Source of the DNA: Pleurotus djamor
Lineage: Eukaryota > Basidiomycota > Agaricomycetes > Agaricales > Pleurotaceae
Length of the DNA: 64,000 bases
Direction: 5' to 3'
NCBI GenBank assembly: GCA_029747585.1
Contig: JAPEVF010000008.1
Span: forward strand, 62,001 to 126,000
The translations under genes and the position numbers were made by a program. Each line of letters starts with the position of its first letter. The stretch's first letter is position 1. The notes under the pieces are model-generated. The model ran no database searches, was not told where the DNA came from, and was given only the letters and a program-made list of their open reading frames with translations. Below are positions 25,492-38,184 of the stretch, one piece after another.

Positions 25492-28400
25492 ATGTCTTCC
25501 GTCTCTGCTGTCGCTCGAATCTCCTACTTGACTTCTGAAGTCCTAATTGATTCGCGCTCTTCTTCAACATCCATCTTCGCCGATGCATATGCCTCTTTGA
25601 ACAAATCCACCCACCACCAACCAACAATCCTTTCGCTGCCACCTGGCGGCGATACCGGCGCAGTTCTTGCCCGAAATTCAGCAGCTTCACTCGTCACCTT
25701 GACTGCAGAGGCCAGCTCACAGTTCATTACGCGACTCGTTCTCTACCTTTCCGAGGTCTCTTCGTCATCGGTCGTGTTCAACTTGGCCATTACCGATGAC
25801 CTGTCGGACTTACTGTTCCTTCATAACACCGTTCCATTTTTCTTGGTTTCCACCACTGCACAACAAGCTCACGACAATGCTCTCCTTTCTGCGCGTCTAG
25901 CTAGAGTAGAAAAGAAAGCCGTCATCCATGCTTTCTACGCACATACAGACGCGTCCATCCAGGAAATCGCTACCGATGAGGTCCTCCCATTCGTGATGCG
26001 TGGATCGGAGTCCTCGACGAACAAAGATGAGCGGGTTGTTCAGCCGATTGTTGGAAATGGAGAGTATACTCCAGACGCGAGCAGTGGTGAAGTTTCGCCA
26101 GAGCATGCAATAGTAGATGACCTTGCACTTCTGGAGAACTTCAAGCTCTATGAATCGGCATCCCTCGCAACTCAGGAGTTGACACAACGACCATTACTCC
26201 CTCTCACGATCCACTCCTCTCCCGAAAGCCACACCGTTGTGTTCCTTCTCGGAAAAGTGGATTTCTCATTGGACGTGGAAGGTGTCACGTTTGTCCAACT
26301 CTCCCTCGTTAACCCGTTGCTTCCTAGCCGGATTTTGGCGACAATTCCCTCGACCGCCAAATCAGTGGTCGTCCTAGAGCACGTGTGGAACTTGACCACA
26401 AAATGGCCGCCTCTCTTTTTGGAGATTGCAAGCTCTGTGCAGCAACTCCAACAGGAGCATCGTCCCACCGTCGTTTCGGGTATCCTCGGTAACACCAGCG
26501 AAGTATCGCAGGCGGACGTTCTCAAATTCGTCCAACGTTCCTCCTCCGACTCTCAGCTCGTTCTTGGGACATATCCCTTGCTTTCCACTCCCACAGCACC
26601 CCAGGTTCCCAAGCACGAATTGTCTTACACCAAAGTCCTCAGCCATCTGTTCAACGACAGGCTCGATGTCGCCAACTCTCCTTCCCTAGTCGATACTCAC
26701 GGAGAGCTCGCCACCAGCCCCGAATTTGCTCTGGGACGTGTTCGTGCTCAGATACAACAGCGCGACGAGGTCGTTCAGTTGGCGCAGAACCTTTTGCAGG
26801 ATAACGCCTTGGACGGAGAGTCACATTCCCTCCTCAGTAAATGGGTCTTAGCGAAGGACGACCCTGCCAAGAGTCGCACCTGGGGCGACAAACTCGTTCA
26901 GCACCTTCAATCCCTTCCCAATCCTTCCCCAGCGGTTGAGAAGCTCATAGAACTGCGACATCACCTTCCCGTTCCTTCTCGTTGGATCATCGGGTCCGAC
27001 GCCTGGTCGTACGATATCGGTGCATCAGGGCTCCATCACGCCATCGCATCGCAACTTAACATCAATATCCTCATTCTCGACACCTTGCCTTACACAGCGC
27101 GAAGCACGGCCGATTCACACAGGCGTAAGCACGATGTGGGTCTCTACGCTATGAACCACGGAGATGTCTACGTTGCGAGTGTGGCTGTTTACTCTTCTTA
27201 CTCGCACGTTCTTCAAGCACTCTTGGAAGCAGATAAATTCAACGGTCCTAGNGTCGTGCTCGCATACCTCCCGTACCAGAGNGAATCGACGCCCGCCCTT
27301 GANGTCCTCAAGGAGACGAAATTAGCTGTTGATGCAGGCTACTGGCCNTTGTATCGCTGGAATCCCAGCAAAGAGGCTGAGGGCAAAGAACCATTNGCTC
27401 TCGACTCTGACGCTATCAAGAACGAGTTGCAGGCCTTCCTCGACAGACAGAATCATTTGTCTCAATTGGTGCGCTCGAAGCCCCAACTCGCGTCTGAGTT
27501 GGTCAGCACGCTGGGAGAGAACGTCAAGGAAGCACGCAGGAANCACGCACAGAAGTTNTTCGAGGACNTGATGAGCACCATCGATGCCCCGCCCCTNCTN
27601 ATCCTCTATGCCTCNGATGGTGGTGCAGCNGAGAANAANGCNAAGCGNNTNTCTCAGCGNGCTACAGCTCGTGGNCTNTCCACAACTATCGCNACNTTGG
27701 ATTCGTACAGTCTTGACTCTCTTGCTCAAGAGGAACACGTCGTNTTCGTCACTTCTACTGCAGGNCAAGGCGAGCCTCCTCAGAATGGCCGAACGTTCTT
27801 CAAGGCATTGAACGGCGCTGTGACCCGTGGCGAGAAAGGTCTTGTCAAGCTTCGTTATTCCGTCTTCGGCATGGGCGACAGTCACTACTGGCCTCGCCCT
27901 GAGGACGCTCACTATTACAACAAGCCCGCAAAGGACCTCGACGCGCGTCTTGAGAAACTGGGCGCAGAGCGGTTGACTGAGATCGGGTTGGGCGACGACC
28001 AAGACGCCGATGGAGCAGAGACGGGTTACAGTGTCTGGCAGGCTCGTCTGTGGAAAGCGCTTGGTGTCGATGCGATCGAAATCTTCGAAGCAGAGCCAGA
28101 GCCCATCACGAACGAGCATATCAAGGCCGCGTCTGGATTCCTTCGCGGTACGATNGCNGAAGGTCTNGAAGATACGACGACTGGTGCTCTTGCTGCTAGT
28201 GACACCCAACTCACGAAGTTCCATGGTATCTACCAACAAGACGATCGGGATATTCGAGATGAGCGTCAGACNCAAGGTGTTGAACCTGCGTATTCCTTCA
28301 TGATNCGTGTGCGNATGCCGGGTGGTGTGTGTCAGCCCAAGCAGTGGTTACAGATGGATCAGATNGCNGACGANCANGGTTCGGGTACTTTCAAGATCAC

Positions 28401-30143
28401 TACGAGACAGACGTTCCAGTTCCACGGTGTCATCAAGAGGCACTTGAAGCCCGCCATTCAGGACATTAACCGTGTTCTCNTGGATACGCTCGCGGCTTGT
28501 GGTGACGTCAACAGGTAACGCACTTGTCCTCCTCTACTGTGCTCATGCTAACGNGACCAATGACAGAAACGTTGTCTGCTCGTCGATACCATCCTTCTCC
28601 AAACTCCATGATCAAGTCTTCAATTTCTCCAAGGGACTCAGTAACCACCTGATCCCTCGTACTTCCGCCTACCATGAAATNTGGTTGGACAGGAAGCTCG
28701 TCGCAGGAGATGCACTGAAGGACGTCGAGCCTATTTACGGGGAGTTCTACCTTCCACGCAAGGTACGCAACACTTTTGCATCTAACCCAACACCTTCTNG
28801 ACCTTGCATCGTAGTTCAAAATTGGCGTGGCNGTTCCTCCTACCAACGACGTAGACGTCTTCGCTAATGATCTTGGGTTCATCGCTATCGTTGANGACAA
28901 TGGGGAGTTGGCCGGTTTCAACGTTTCCATCGGTGGTGGAATGGGTGTCACCCACGGAAATAAGAAGACGTACCCACGTATCGGTGATATCATCGGTTTC
29001 TGTACCTACGAACAAGGAAGTGCAGTTGCTGAAGCCGTCGTCCTTGTTCAACGCGACAATGGTAATCGTGCCGAGTGAGTCATCTATACATATTTGCCAA
29101 GAATGCCCCTAATTTATCTGCCTCCTTCTAGTCGCAAGAACGCTCGTTTGAAGTACACGATCGACAGAATGGGCTTGGACGTCTTCAAGGCTGAGGTTGA
29201 GAAGCTACTTGGTTGGAAGCTACCTCCCGCGCGACCTTACACTTTCGATCGTAACGTCGATGATTTCGGTTGGTCCACTGGTGAAGACGGTAGACATCAT
29301 TTCATGATGTTCATTGAAAACGGTCGTATTCAAGATGAGCCCGGACGCGAGTTCAAGGCTGGTCTCCGGGAGATCGCGAAGATACACAAAGGCTCATTCC
29401 GGTTGACGACGAATCAGCACTTGCTCGTCTCAGATATTCCGACTGAGGAACTTCCCGCGATCAAGGAGATCCTTGAGAGGTACAAGATGGATAACTTGAA
29501 CCACTCTGGCCTCCGATTGTCGTCTTCCGCCTGTGTTGCATTCCCTACATGCGGTGAGTTCTTCGACTTCGCGTAACCAAACATGTCCTGACGTACCTCG
29601 CCCCTAGGTCTTGCCATGGCTGAATCTGAACGTGTAAGTGATCTCAGTAACCCTGTTTCGCGCCGCTCGGCTCATGCATTTTCATCTAGTACCTCCCAAT
29701 TCTGATTGACAAGGTCGAGAAGCTTTGCGAAGAGAACGGCCTTCGCAACGACTCCATCGTCATGCGTATGACAGGCTGTCCCAATGGTTGTGCCCGTCCT
29801 TACCTCGCTGAGGTGGCCTTCATCGGTAAGGCGCCTGGTACATACTTGATGCTTCTTGGTGGAGGTTACTACGGTCAGAGAATGAACAAAATTTACCGAG
29901 GTAAGACGATCACCATTCGTCACTAGGATTGCAGCTAACATTTCCACTGCAGAATCTGTCACCGAACCAGAGATCCTGGCCATTCTCGGACCGATGATCA
30001 AACGATATGCCTTGGAACGACACGAAGGTGAAAAGTTCGGTGATTGGACGATCCGAGCTGGCTACATATCGCCTACTACATCGGGCAAGGAGTGGTACGA
30101 TGGCATGGGTGGCGAAGGTCAATATCGGGAAATCACTGCTTAG
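25492..30143 (+). CDS. MET5: Sulfite reductase [NADPH] hemoprotein (beta) subunit
   Basis: Reduces sulfite to sulfide with siroheme and a 4Fe-4S cluster, giving sulfide for cysteine and methionine; cytosolic partner of the flavoprotein alpha subunit. The first exon is a single open frame of about 1000 codons from ATG 25492. It holds a pyruvate:ferredoxin oxidoreductase-like N-terminal part and, near residues 700-860, a flavodoxin domain ([39 protein letters not shown]). The sulfite/nitrite reductase domains follow across short introns: [45 protein letters not shown]. The cluster ligands are visible as CVAFPTC (C-x5-C) and CPNGC (C-x3-C). It ends QYREITA at 30143. The long fungal domain layout is complete. 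N bases near 27240-27780 hide a few residues. Confidence 0.95.
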
Positions 30144-30225
30144 AATATTGTCAATGTCTTGTTGTTGTACACGTTTATAATAATTGTCGCTGTCGTTATT
30201 GCAAATGGAATAAATCTATTCTACT

Positions 30226-32320
30226 CTATTGAGCCCTGATTTCTTCAAGAGCCTGCTTGAGTGCGTCGATGACCGCGGGGACATCGCCTCGTTGTGGATC
30301 AACAACAGTGACACCCATATGCCTGTCAAACAGTACGTCAGCTACTTCTCCTTGTAAGAGTGAATATTGTGCGTACCCTATGCGGAAATACTTGTCTGTT
30401 CCGAAACCATTGAGCTGTTAAGCTTCAATGAAAAGGTTGCGTCACTCACCCTTGATACTGGCATGCAAGCCACCTGCGGCGACAATACCCTTCTTTGCAA
30501 GTCGCGGTAATAGATCGGACGCACCAACACCGTCAGGGTAATACAGCTAACGGACAATCAGTTAGCCTGGGAGTACCAACAATATGACAACGCTAAAAAT
30601 AAATGTCGGCTTGCAGCCGACGGTTGGAAAGAAGGGAAGGCGTCGGCGTCGGAGTGGAAAGAAGACAAGAAACCACGGAACAAGGAAAGGAGGACAAAAT
30701 TAGCGAAAAAAGAAGAAGGAAAGTGGTGATGGTAATAGTAGGACTTACCGCGGTCATACCGTTCGCCGAATAATAAGGATCCAACGGAACCTGCTTCAAT
30801 CCCAATTCCGCTGCGGCATCCTTCACGCGTTGGCTAACCTGTCGGTGGAGTTTGAAGCGTTCCGTCAATGATGGTGAGATTTTGGTAATTTGAGTTAGGG
30901 AAGCGTGGAATGCGTAGATGAGGTTGACGGGCGGTGTGGCGAAGTAGGCTGCTGTTCCGTTCTCGTAGGCCTTCATGATTGGGAGCCACCTACGGGAGAT
31001 GGCACGCGTCAGGAGAGAGATTCCAGCGAAAAAAAGTGTAGTAGGGGCGCACTTATTCCAGCTGGCGTAATACGAGGTGACTGGGGTTTTTCGAGATTCG
31101 AAGACCTAAATGGTTAAGGGTGGTGAGTTACAGAGGCTAGAGGGATGTGGACTGGCGGTCACTGACTTTGAGTGCCTTCTGGCTCGCTACCAAGATACTC
31201 AGGCCAGGGGGCGTTCCGAGGCCTTTCTGACTTGCTGTGAGGACTACATCCAAGCCCCACGCGTCGAACTGGATTTCCTCGCTCGCAACTGAGCATACAG
31301 CATCCATGACGACCTGATATCCTTACTAAGTACTTCTCGGTATCCATTGAGGGACCGCAGGGGACATACCAAGGTATCTGGAGAAACTCTGCGAACGACT
31401 TCGCCAATTGCTTTGGCATCGGAGAGGACAGCTAAAAGTGGTTGTTATGAGGGTGGACTCAAAGTTGTCTGAAACTGGCGTACCAGTCGAAGTATCCACG
31501 TGGGTGAAGGTCAGAACCTTGTATTTCTTCGACTTGAGCGCGTTTTCAACTTCAGCGAGGTCGACAGCAGCACCGATCTCCGCCTTAAGTTGATCTGCGT
31601 TGGCCCCATACGTGGTAAGACTGAACGCGGATGAGCAGACGTTTCGAACGCCTAGATGAGGTTATTCACGCACCAATCATGGAAACTATCTCCAAAGTAC
31701 CCCGAATGCAGCACCAACGCGTTCTCTCCGGGCTCAACCAAGTTCGCAGCAACCTTTTAAGGTTTTAAGAATGACATGGAATTCCCAACAAGATGGCGCA
31801 GAACACACCTGATCCCATCCGAGCGTGCCAGACCCTGCAATTAGAAATGGCTGGGCATCCTTGGTGAAGAGGACATCTCTACGGAGATGTTAGATATGTA
31901 TGATCTCTACTTGATGGGGAACACAAGCGACAGCTACCTGGTCATCCGGATGCAGTCTCCGAACACTGGAATGAACTCTGCGGAGACATGGGACATGGAC
32001 GGGTGTGCGTTTGCCCATAGGACCTATATTCGATTGAGTTCGTTCATCAGTGTACATAGCAACTTGGAACGTACATCATCTGTGACTTCAATCGGCCCAG
32101 GGATTCTAGATAGAAGAGATCGTGAAGTTTAGGAAAGACATGGGGAGCCGTGGAACATACACAAGCAATCTAAGGGCGTTGTTAGCATGGCCCGGTGTTC
32201 AAATCTGGCTGGAGAACTCACTTATGTGGTGTCTGTTCATCGTAAACGGTCAGCCCTGGATATGATGGGAGGAGATTGGCGGAGCAGACGGACCTGTTTG
32301 AAGTCCTGTCGTGTAGCCAT
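30226..32320 (-). CDS. AGX1: Alanine-glyoxylate aminotransferase, copy 1
   Basis: PLP-dependent class V aminotransferase converting alanine plus glyoxylate to pyruvate plus glycine. The start MATRQDFKQ at 32320 is followed by an intron and IPGPIEVTDDVLWANAHPS, then MSHVSAEFIPVFGDCIRM. The PLP lysine lies in VVLTASQKGLGTPPGLSI (about 31240). The C-terminal half has YENGTAAYFATPPVNLIYAF and LKQVPLDPYYSANGMTA. After a roughly 190-bp pyrimidine-rich intron it runs on to HMGVTVVDPQRGDVPAVID and ends EEIRAQ at 30226. No C-terminal peroxisomal tripeptide is visible. It has the same exon plan as the next gene, so the two are a tandem duplicate pair. Confidence 0.9.
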
Positions 32321-32855
32321 TGTGCGCAGTTTGGGAGTTGTGGCGGAGAGGCGATGGAGGGGCTTCGAGATGGAACGGATGAGAGAAGACTGGGGGCGAT
32401 AGATAATGGATGTCGGTATCATAAGAGAAGCCAGCACTTGTACATGTGAATGCAAATCTATCCGAATCTTTTCCTGGCCGCGAAATGGCAAAATGGCACA
32501 AAACAGTCTTTACCTCAGCTCTATGTCCCCTCGAATACGCAAGCGAGACACGTCTGCTAACCCTGAGCTTTCCCCAGGTTCCCTCGAGCCTTGGAAACGA
32601 CGTCAATACTGGGAAACGGGGCTTTGAGGAGATGAACGCATCGCAACGGAATCGGCACTCCGGGTATGTTTGTTGCCTTGACCAAAGGACCTCCGCTCGC
32701 ATTATCTTCTCTCAAGCCCCCACACACCATCTCTTCGACACAACCCGCCATTCACTGGCATATTCATTAGCAAATTACAGTAATCATATATACTGGTACA
32801 TGTAAGCACAAGTTTTCTCTTCCTCGCCTTCTCGGAGTAGATCTATGGCTGACCT

Positions 32856-34728
32856 CTACGAACGGAAGCGGCTGGCAGACGAAGCGGTTACAACACCTGA
32901 GCCATTGTCAAATGACCCAGTGACACCTTTCGCAGCGCGAGCTTCTTCTACGGAATTCTTCAACGAGCGTGCAATGTTGTCAATGTCCCCGCGCTTCGGG
33001 TCAACGGCAGAGACACCCATATGGCTGTAATTCACGAAAGGAAACAAAGTCAGCAAGCTTCACCCAGCGGAGGACACAACAGCTACGGACCCAATGCGGA
33101 AGTATTTATCTGGTCGACGGAAGGGCGTTCGTTAGCTTCGTATACCAACCCAAACCACTGGGAGGCCCACCTTTGATATCCTTGTGCAGTCCACCTGCCA
33201 CGATGATCCCTTTCTCTGCCATCCGTGGAAGAAGATCCGGCGCGCTAAGGCCTTCCGGGTAGTAAATCGCAGTCATCCCATTCGCTGCATGGCTCTCTTT
33301 CGTCGGAACTGTCTTCATGCCCAATTGCTTTGCGATGGCCCTTACTCGGTTACTGACTTGGCGGTGGATCCTCAAGCGTTCCTCAAATGCTGGTGAGGAT
33401 CGGGTGATTTGACGCAGTGAGGCGTGGTAGGAATAGATGAGATTCACAGGTGGAGTGGCAAAGTAGGATGGGGTCCCATTCTCATAGGCCCTCATAACGG
33501 GGAGCCATTTCTTCCAGCTGGCGTAGTAGGACCCAGGAGGTGCTTTGCGGGTTTCAAACACCTAGAGCGATAGAGACAGGTGAGCTCTTGATCCGGTCAA
33601 GCCATCCACACATACCTTGATAGCTTTAGGGCTAGCGACCAGGATGCTTAGGCCCGGAGGAGCACCGAGACCTTTTTGACTTGCAGTCAGGACGACGTCA
33701 AGATCCCAATCATCCATCCGGATCTCTTCGCTCGCCACTGAACATACGCCATCCAGTACGACCTGTCACACGTCAGTTCATACCCCACTTCTCAGCCCGT
33801 AGTGCATACCAGTGTCTCCGGCGAAACGCTTCGCACCGTCGCAGCAATGGCTTTTGCGTCCGACAACACGCCTAGCCAATAACGATGTCATTAAAACAAC
33901 GCATCAAGACCAGAAGACGGCTACGCACCAGTTGACGTATCGACATGCGTGAAGGTGACGACTTTGTACTTTTTACGCCTCAAAGCAAACGCGAGTGCGT
34001 TCAGGTCGACTGGCGTCCCAATTTCCGCTCTGAGTTCATCAACATGAGCTCCGTAGGTTTCCAAACTGCAGACCAAACCTGTCAACAGCCCGAACGGACG
34101 ATGGATTACGAAGGATGAACATACCATTCTCTGAAACTATCGCCAAAGTAGCCACTATGGAGCACAAGGACATTTTCGCCGGGTTCGACCAAGTTAGCAG
34201 CCACCTGGACGAGGACGTTGAGGACGACAGCAACACATGGAACGAAGGGGAACCTTAAAAACGAACCTGGTCCCAACCGAGCGTCCCAGACCCTCCAATC
34301 AGGAATACCTGGCCGAACTTCGTGAATAGAATTTCACTGGGGACCAGCAACAGATGTTAGACTGGGTGCATGAAGTCTGCAGTGGTAGAAACGCACCGAG
34401 TCATACATATTGATGAACCGAAGACTTGGATAAATTCTGGCGCTGTGTGTGAAACTGGTGGACGAGCATTTGCTTCGAGGACTTCGTCGGTGACTTCGAT
34501 GGGACCTGGTATGCTGAGGAGTGATTGAACGTCAACGCTGGGCGTCGTTGTATAAGTGACTAGCACTCACGCAAGTAGCCTAGACGATCACCGAGGGCCA
34601 TGATCAACCACTGTAGCTAAAGAGGAATAAGAGAACCCACTTATGTGGCGTCTAACCGTTTTTCGTCAACCATCCATCCAAAAAACATCTCAGCAATGAC
34701 TCACCTGCTTGAACTGTGAGGGGGACAT
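32856..34728 (-). CDS. Alanine-glyoxylate aminotransferase, copy 2
   Basis: Tandem paralogue of the gene to its left, with the same strand and exon order. It starts at 34728 (MSPSQFKQ); IPGPIEVTDEVLEANARPP, then SHTAPEFIQVFGSSICMTR; the PLP lysine segment VVLTASQKGLGAPPGLSI (about 33680); FETRKAPPGSYYASWKKWLP; YENGTPSYFATPPVNLIYSY; MKTVPTKESHAANGMTAIYY; GIIVAGGLHKDIKG. The C-terminus SHMGVSAVDPKRGDIDNIAR carries about 30 residues more than copy 1 (GSFDNGSGVVTASSASRFRS) and ends at 32856. All catalytic segments are intact, so both copies look functional. The divergent C-terminal tail is the main visible difference and might affect location. TATA-like boxes lie about 95-125 bases upstream. Confidence 0.9.
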
Positions 34729-35627
34729 GGTGGTGATGTGATAGGGTGAGGGCGGTGATGTATGGTCGTAATCTGGGGACGGAAATGATGAGAAAGCGAG
34801 AGAAGAAAACCCTGTGTGTGTTATATGTCGGCGTTTTCGACAGCAGGTATATATGTACCACCGGAATAAGTCATATAAATATNAAAATTTTTATAAAGAT
34901 CAACTATCAACCCCACGGGGAAAACATTCACAACCTCGCAAATGAGCTTGTGCAACATGATAATTCAGCATAATCGGACCTTGAGGGCCCTTGGCCTTCG
35001 CGCATGAGCGAATGCCAGTGAACGAGTCAAGAGAAGCTGTAATTGAAACCCTGGCCCATTCGTATTCGTATTTCGCAGTTACATCGGCTAATACGGACGT
35101 GGTTCTTCGCCAGCGATGATGCCGCAGGACTCGGGCCTTGAGCCTGTCAAGTCCTAACAACGTGATGCATCTGCCCGCACGGTAACCCCCAATCCATCAT
35201 TTCTTCATCATTTCTGTTCTATTCTTACCAGCCTGCCGTTGGTAAGTTTACTAGACAAGTATAGCTCTTCGAATTGACTCAGTTACGCCGCGGCGGACCT
35301 TGGAAGTAGAAAAGCAATTGTGCAATGCTCCAGCCTTTGAAAGTTGAAACTTCATACATCTTCAACGCCGAACACGGATTTGAGGTGCGATGCGCACGTA
35401 AACGTCATCCAAGCATCTATTCCTCCAACAGAAAATCAGGCCCAGCTGATCCAACGTCGGCGGAACCAGCTGCCGGTATAAAATTGGCCAGGCAATGGGG
35501 AAGGGGGTATCTAGGCCTCGAAGCACATAAACCCGCGCCCGATGCGAGCTATACATCATCAAGGGTGAGGTAGAAAGCACGTAACTTTCACTAAGCATTG
35601 AGTTGGAGGTCACTGGGTTACGAGTTA
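34729..35627. other. Intergenic region between aminotransferase copy 2 and dynein IC
   Basis: It contains the upstream region of the aminotransferase (left) and the 3' flank of the dynein gene (right). An 82-codon plus-strand frame at 35325-35573 shows no domain. I see no RNA gene. Confidence 0.5.
34821..34854 (-). promoter_or_regulatory. TATA-like boxes upstream of aminotransferase copy 2
   Basis: CATATAA (minus strand, 34821-34827) and TATATA (34848-34854) lie 93-126 bases upstream of the start codon at 34728. Either could position the transcript start. This is a motif match only. Confidence 0.35.
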
Positions 35628-38097
35628 TTACCGAGCAGCAGCGGCCTTTGTCGCATCGCCCTCGGTCACGCCATTCGTCTGTGCTGAACCACCACCACCA
35701 ACCATACCCGCGACAGTTTTCTGAAGTTCAAGCCACTCGCCATCTCGCGGTATAGCCATGTCGCCAATGTCGTATATATACAATCGTCCGTCGCTTCCTC
35801 CAAGTGCCGCACGACGACCATCTTTGCCGTCCCATTTGAGCTTATTGATAGCCCTTCCTGAACCCACTGGAGTGGAGACCACAGGCACCTTGTATAAGAA
35901 TCAGGTAAGCAACTCGGGAAGCGCGTCAAGGTCCAAGCAAGAGAACCCGTACCTCTGTATCCACATTCAAATTCCACAAGTCAAACTTCCCGGATCCGTC
36001 GACCATTCCGAATAATGCAGGGTGCTCCGGATGCCATTTAACGTCGTACACATAATCGTCTGCCTCATCAAAGGAGTAAATGGGCGTGATGTTATGCGGC
36101 GCGTTCGACGGTTTAGCGAGGGATTTCGCTCGCCAAAGCTTTACCGTCCAATCCACGGAGCAAGTGAGGAATAAGTCGGAGAAGTCGACTGGCCCTGTCA
36201 GAGGATGGAAGTGTAGCCCCATGACGGGACCTGAGTGCCCCTTGTAAACGTCGTACTGGTTCAATCCTGCCTTCGCGCCCGCCCGGTCGTACCGGTGGGC
36301 TTGATAAACGTTTCCTTCCTCCGTACCGACCCAGAAAGCGGTGGTTTCATTGTCGGGGAAGTCCAAGGTGGTAATAGCCACTTCGCCCGTCTTACTGTGT
36401 CCTGCGTGCACTAGTTCCAGGTTTTCCTAAAAATTGTTATTAGATCTGTTCTCATATTTAGGCAACAGGTTCAAGTGCACCTGCGGTTGAGCAAGCATAT
36501 CAACGAGCCAGCTGCATACCAAGCCATCGGTACTGCTAGTAATCAAATTATGGGCGTTCTGAGTACCAACCATCTGCATGGCGTAGACAGGATGGGTATG
36601 TCCAGCGGCAGATAAGGGGGTCTTCAGAACGGGGAGGTGCTTGGACCTCGTGTCCCACAGGAGAATTTGTCCCGAGTATGTTCCACCAAAGATAAGATTT
36701 GAATGAAAGGGAGAGAAGGTGACTGACAATACATCAGACTAGATGTAATGAGTTTACCGTTGGTGCACAGGTTGACAGACGCACCTGAGAATGGAAAACA
36801 AACTCTGGTCGTTCCAGCATATGCAAATTCCATACAGCGACGATACCATCAGGTTCGTTGAGTGCAGCCGGGTTCTTGTTATACGATGCAACACTAAGCT
36901 CAGGATACTAAGGAAACATGAGCGATTTTTAACACTAGGATCTAGCATTATGCGAGATACCTTGGGAGACCAGTCGACATCTGTGATAGATCGATTCTTT
37001 ACGAAGCGCTCGTCCCAGAATTCGCAAACTCGTTTGACGCGACGTCCTTCAGAGTCATCCCTGCATCCTAAGTAAATAACGAGCCGTGAAAAACGCATGA
37101 TCGAAGCACTGACCCTCCGGATTCAGCATCAATGGTGTAGTCGCGTATGTAGTCATATGTATCATTTAGTGCCCGCTGCAAGATCTTCGAAGACGTCTCG
37201 ACGAAGTCTTGAAACTCAGGTAGAGCGAGAATGCTAGCTCGTTCCTCTTCCGATAGCTCTGTATTCAAATCAAGGATCGGTAACTGGAAGGGAGTGGATG
37301 AGGTAACAGAATGACTACCTTTGATGTCTTCCTCAATCTCCTTCTCTAACTGAAGAGATGCTTCTTCTATTTCCTTGTCACGAGCTAACCTCTCGGCTTC
37401 AATTTCTTTTTCTCGGATAACGCGTTCTCTTTGTTCATCATCCTCGTCAGGCTCAATCTCCTCGACTCCGGCAGTTTGGACCTCTTTGTTGTACACGACA
37501 CGTTCCTGTTTTGTAGGTATGGATAAGAAGACGCGATTTCATCCAAAAGGAGGGCTACAAACCCTTTGTGGCAGTTCGAAAAGCTCTTGCGTTACATCCA
37601 CAAGGTCGAGGGCTATCCGCGGCGTCATGACTCTGTCAATGACATGGTCTGTACCAGAGGAGGTGGCACTTGTGTTCAGAGTTATACCGAGGCTTCCAAA
37701 GTCGCTCTGCCTGCTTGCTCTGCCTGAGCCAGAACCAGATAGTGCAGATGGACCAGGCAGAGTATCTCGTTGCCCCAGTGATGGTGTTCCAGGAACAGAC
37801 AGCGGTGTGAGGTCTCCACTGTCCGCGCCTTTGCGCCCGGGACCGATTAGTGAGTCGATAATATCATGAACTTCTTTAGTTGATGGTGGTGGACCTGAAG
37901 TGCTCTAGTGAACGCGTCAATAGATTAAGAGGCAAAAAGCGAGGCTTTACACGCACCGCTTCAGATGGAGGTCTTTGCTTGTCACGTAGCCTGTCGCGTC
38001 TCTGTCGCCTAAGTTCCTCGAGTTTCTGTTTCTTTGCCTCGATTTCCAGGCGTCGTTGGGAAACCTTGCTTGAGGGAGGACTTGGTGGAATATCCAT
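35628..38097 (-). CDS. Cytoplasmic dynein intermediate chain
   Basis: WD-repeat scaffold of cytoplasmic dynein that links heavy chains, light chains and dynactin. It starts [20 protein letters not shown] at 38097 with the N-terminal coiled coil ([20 protein letters not shown]) that binds dynactin p150. A Ser/Gly-rich linker and a second charged helix follow ([19 protein letters not shown]). [20 protein letters not shown] leads into the beta-propeller. WD blades read [130 protein letters not shown] and [20 protein letters not shown]. It ends with a Gly/Ala-rich tail at 35628. About seven short introns. Length and layout match the family. Confidence 0.93.
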
Positions 38098-38184
38098 TGT
38101 AAGTTACTAAAAATGGAAGTGTCGGTGGAAGGCCAGCAAACCTCAAGCGCCCGCCCGATCGCTTTCTCTCTCTCTCCATCCCAT

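Noticed and set aside
27322..28275. 317-codon minus-strand frame
   Set aside because: It lies fully antisense to the well supported sulfite reductase coding sequence and has many N-derived unknown residues.
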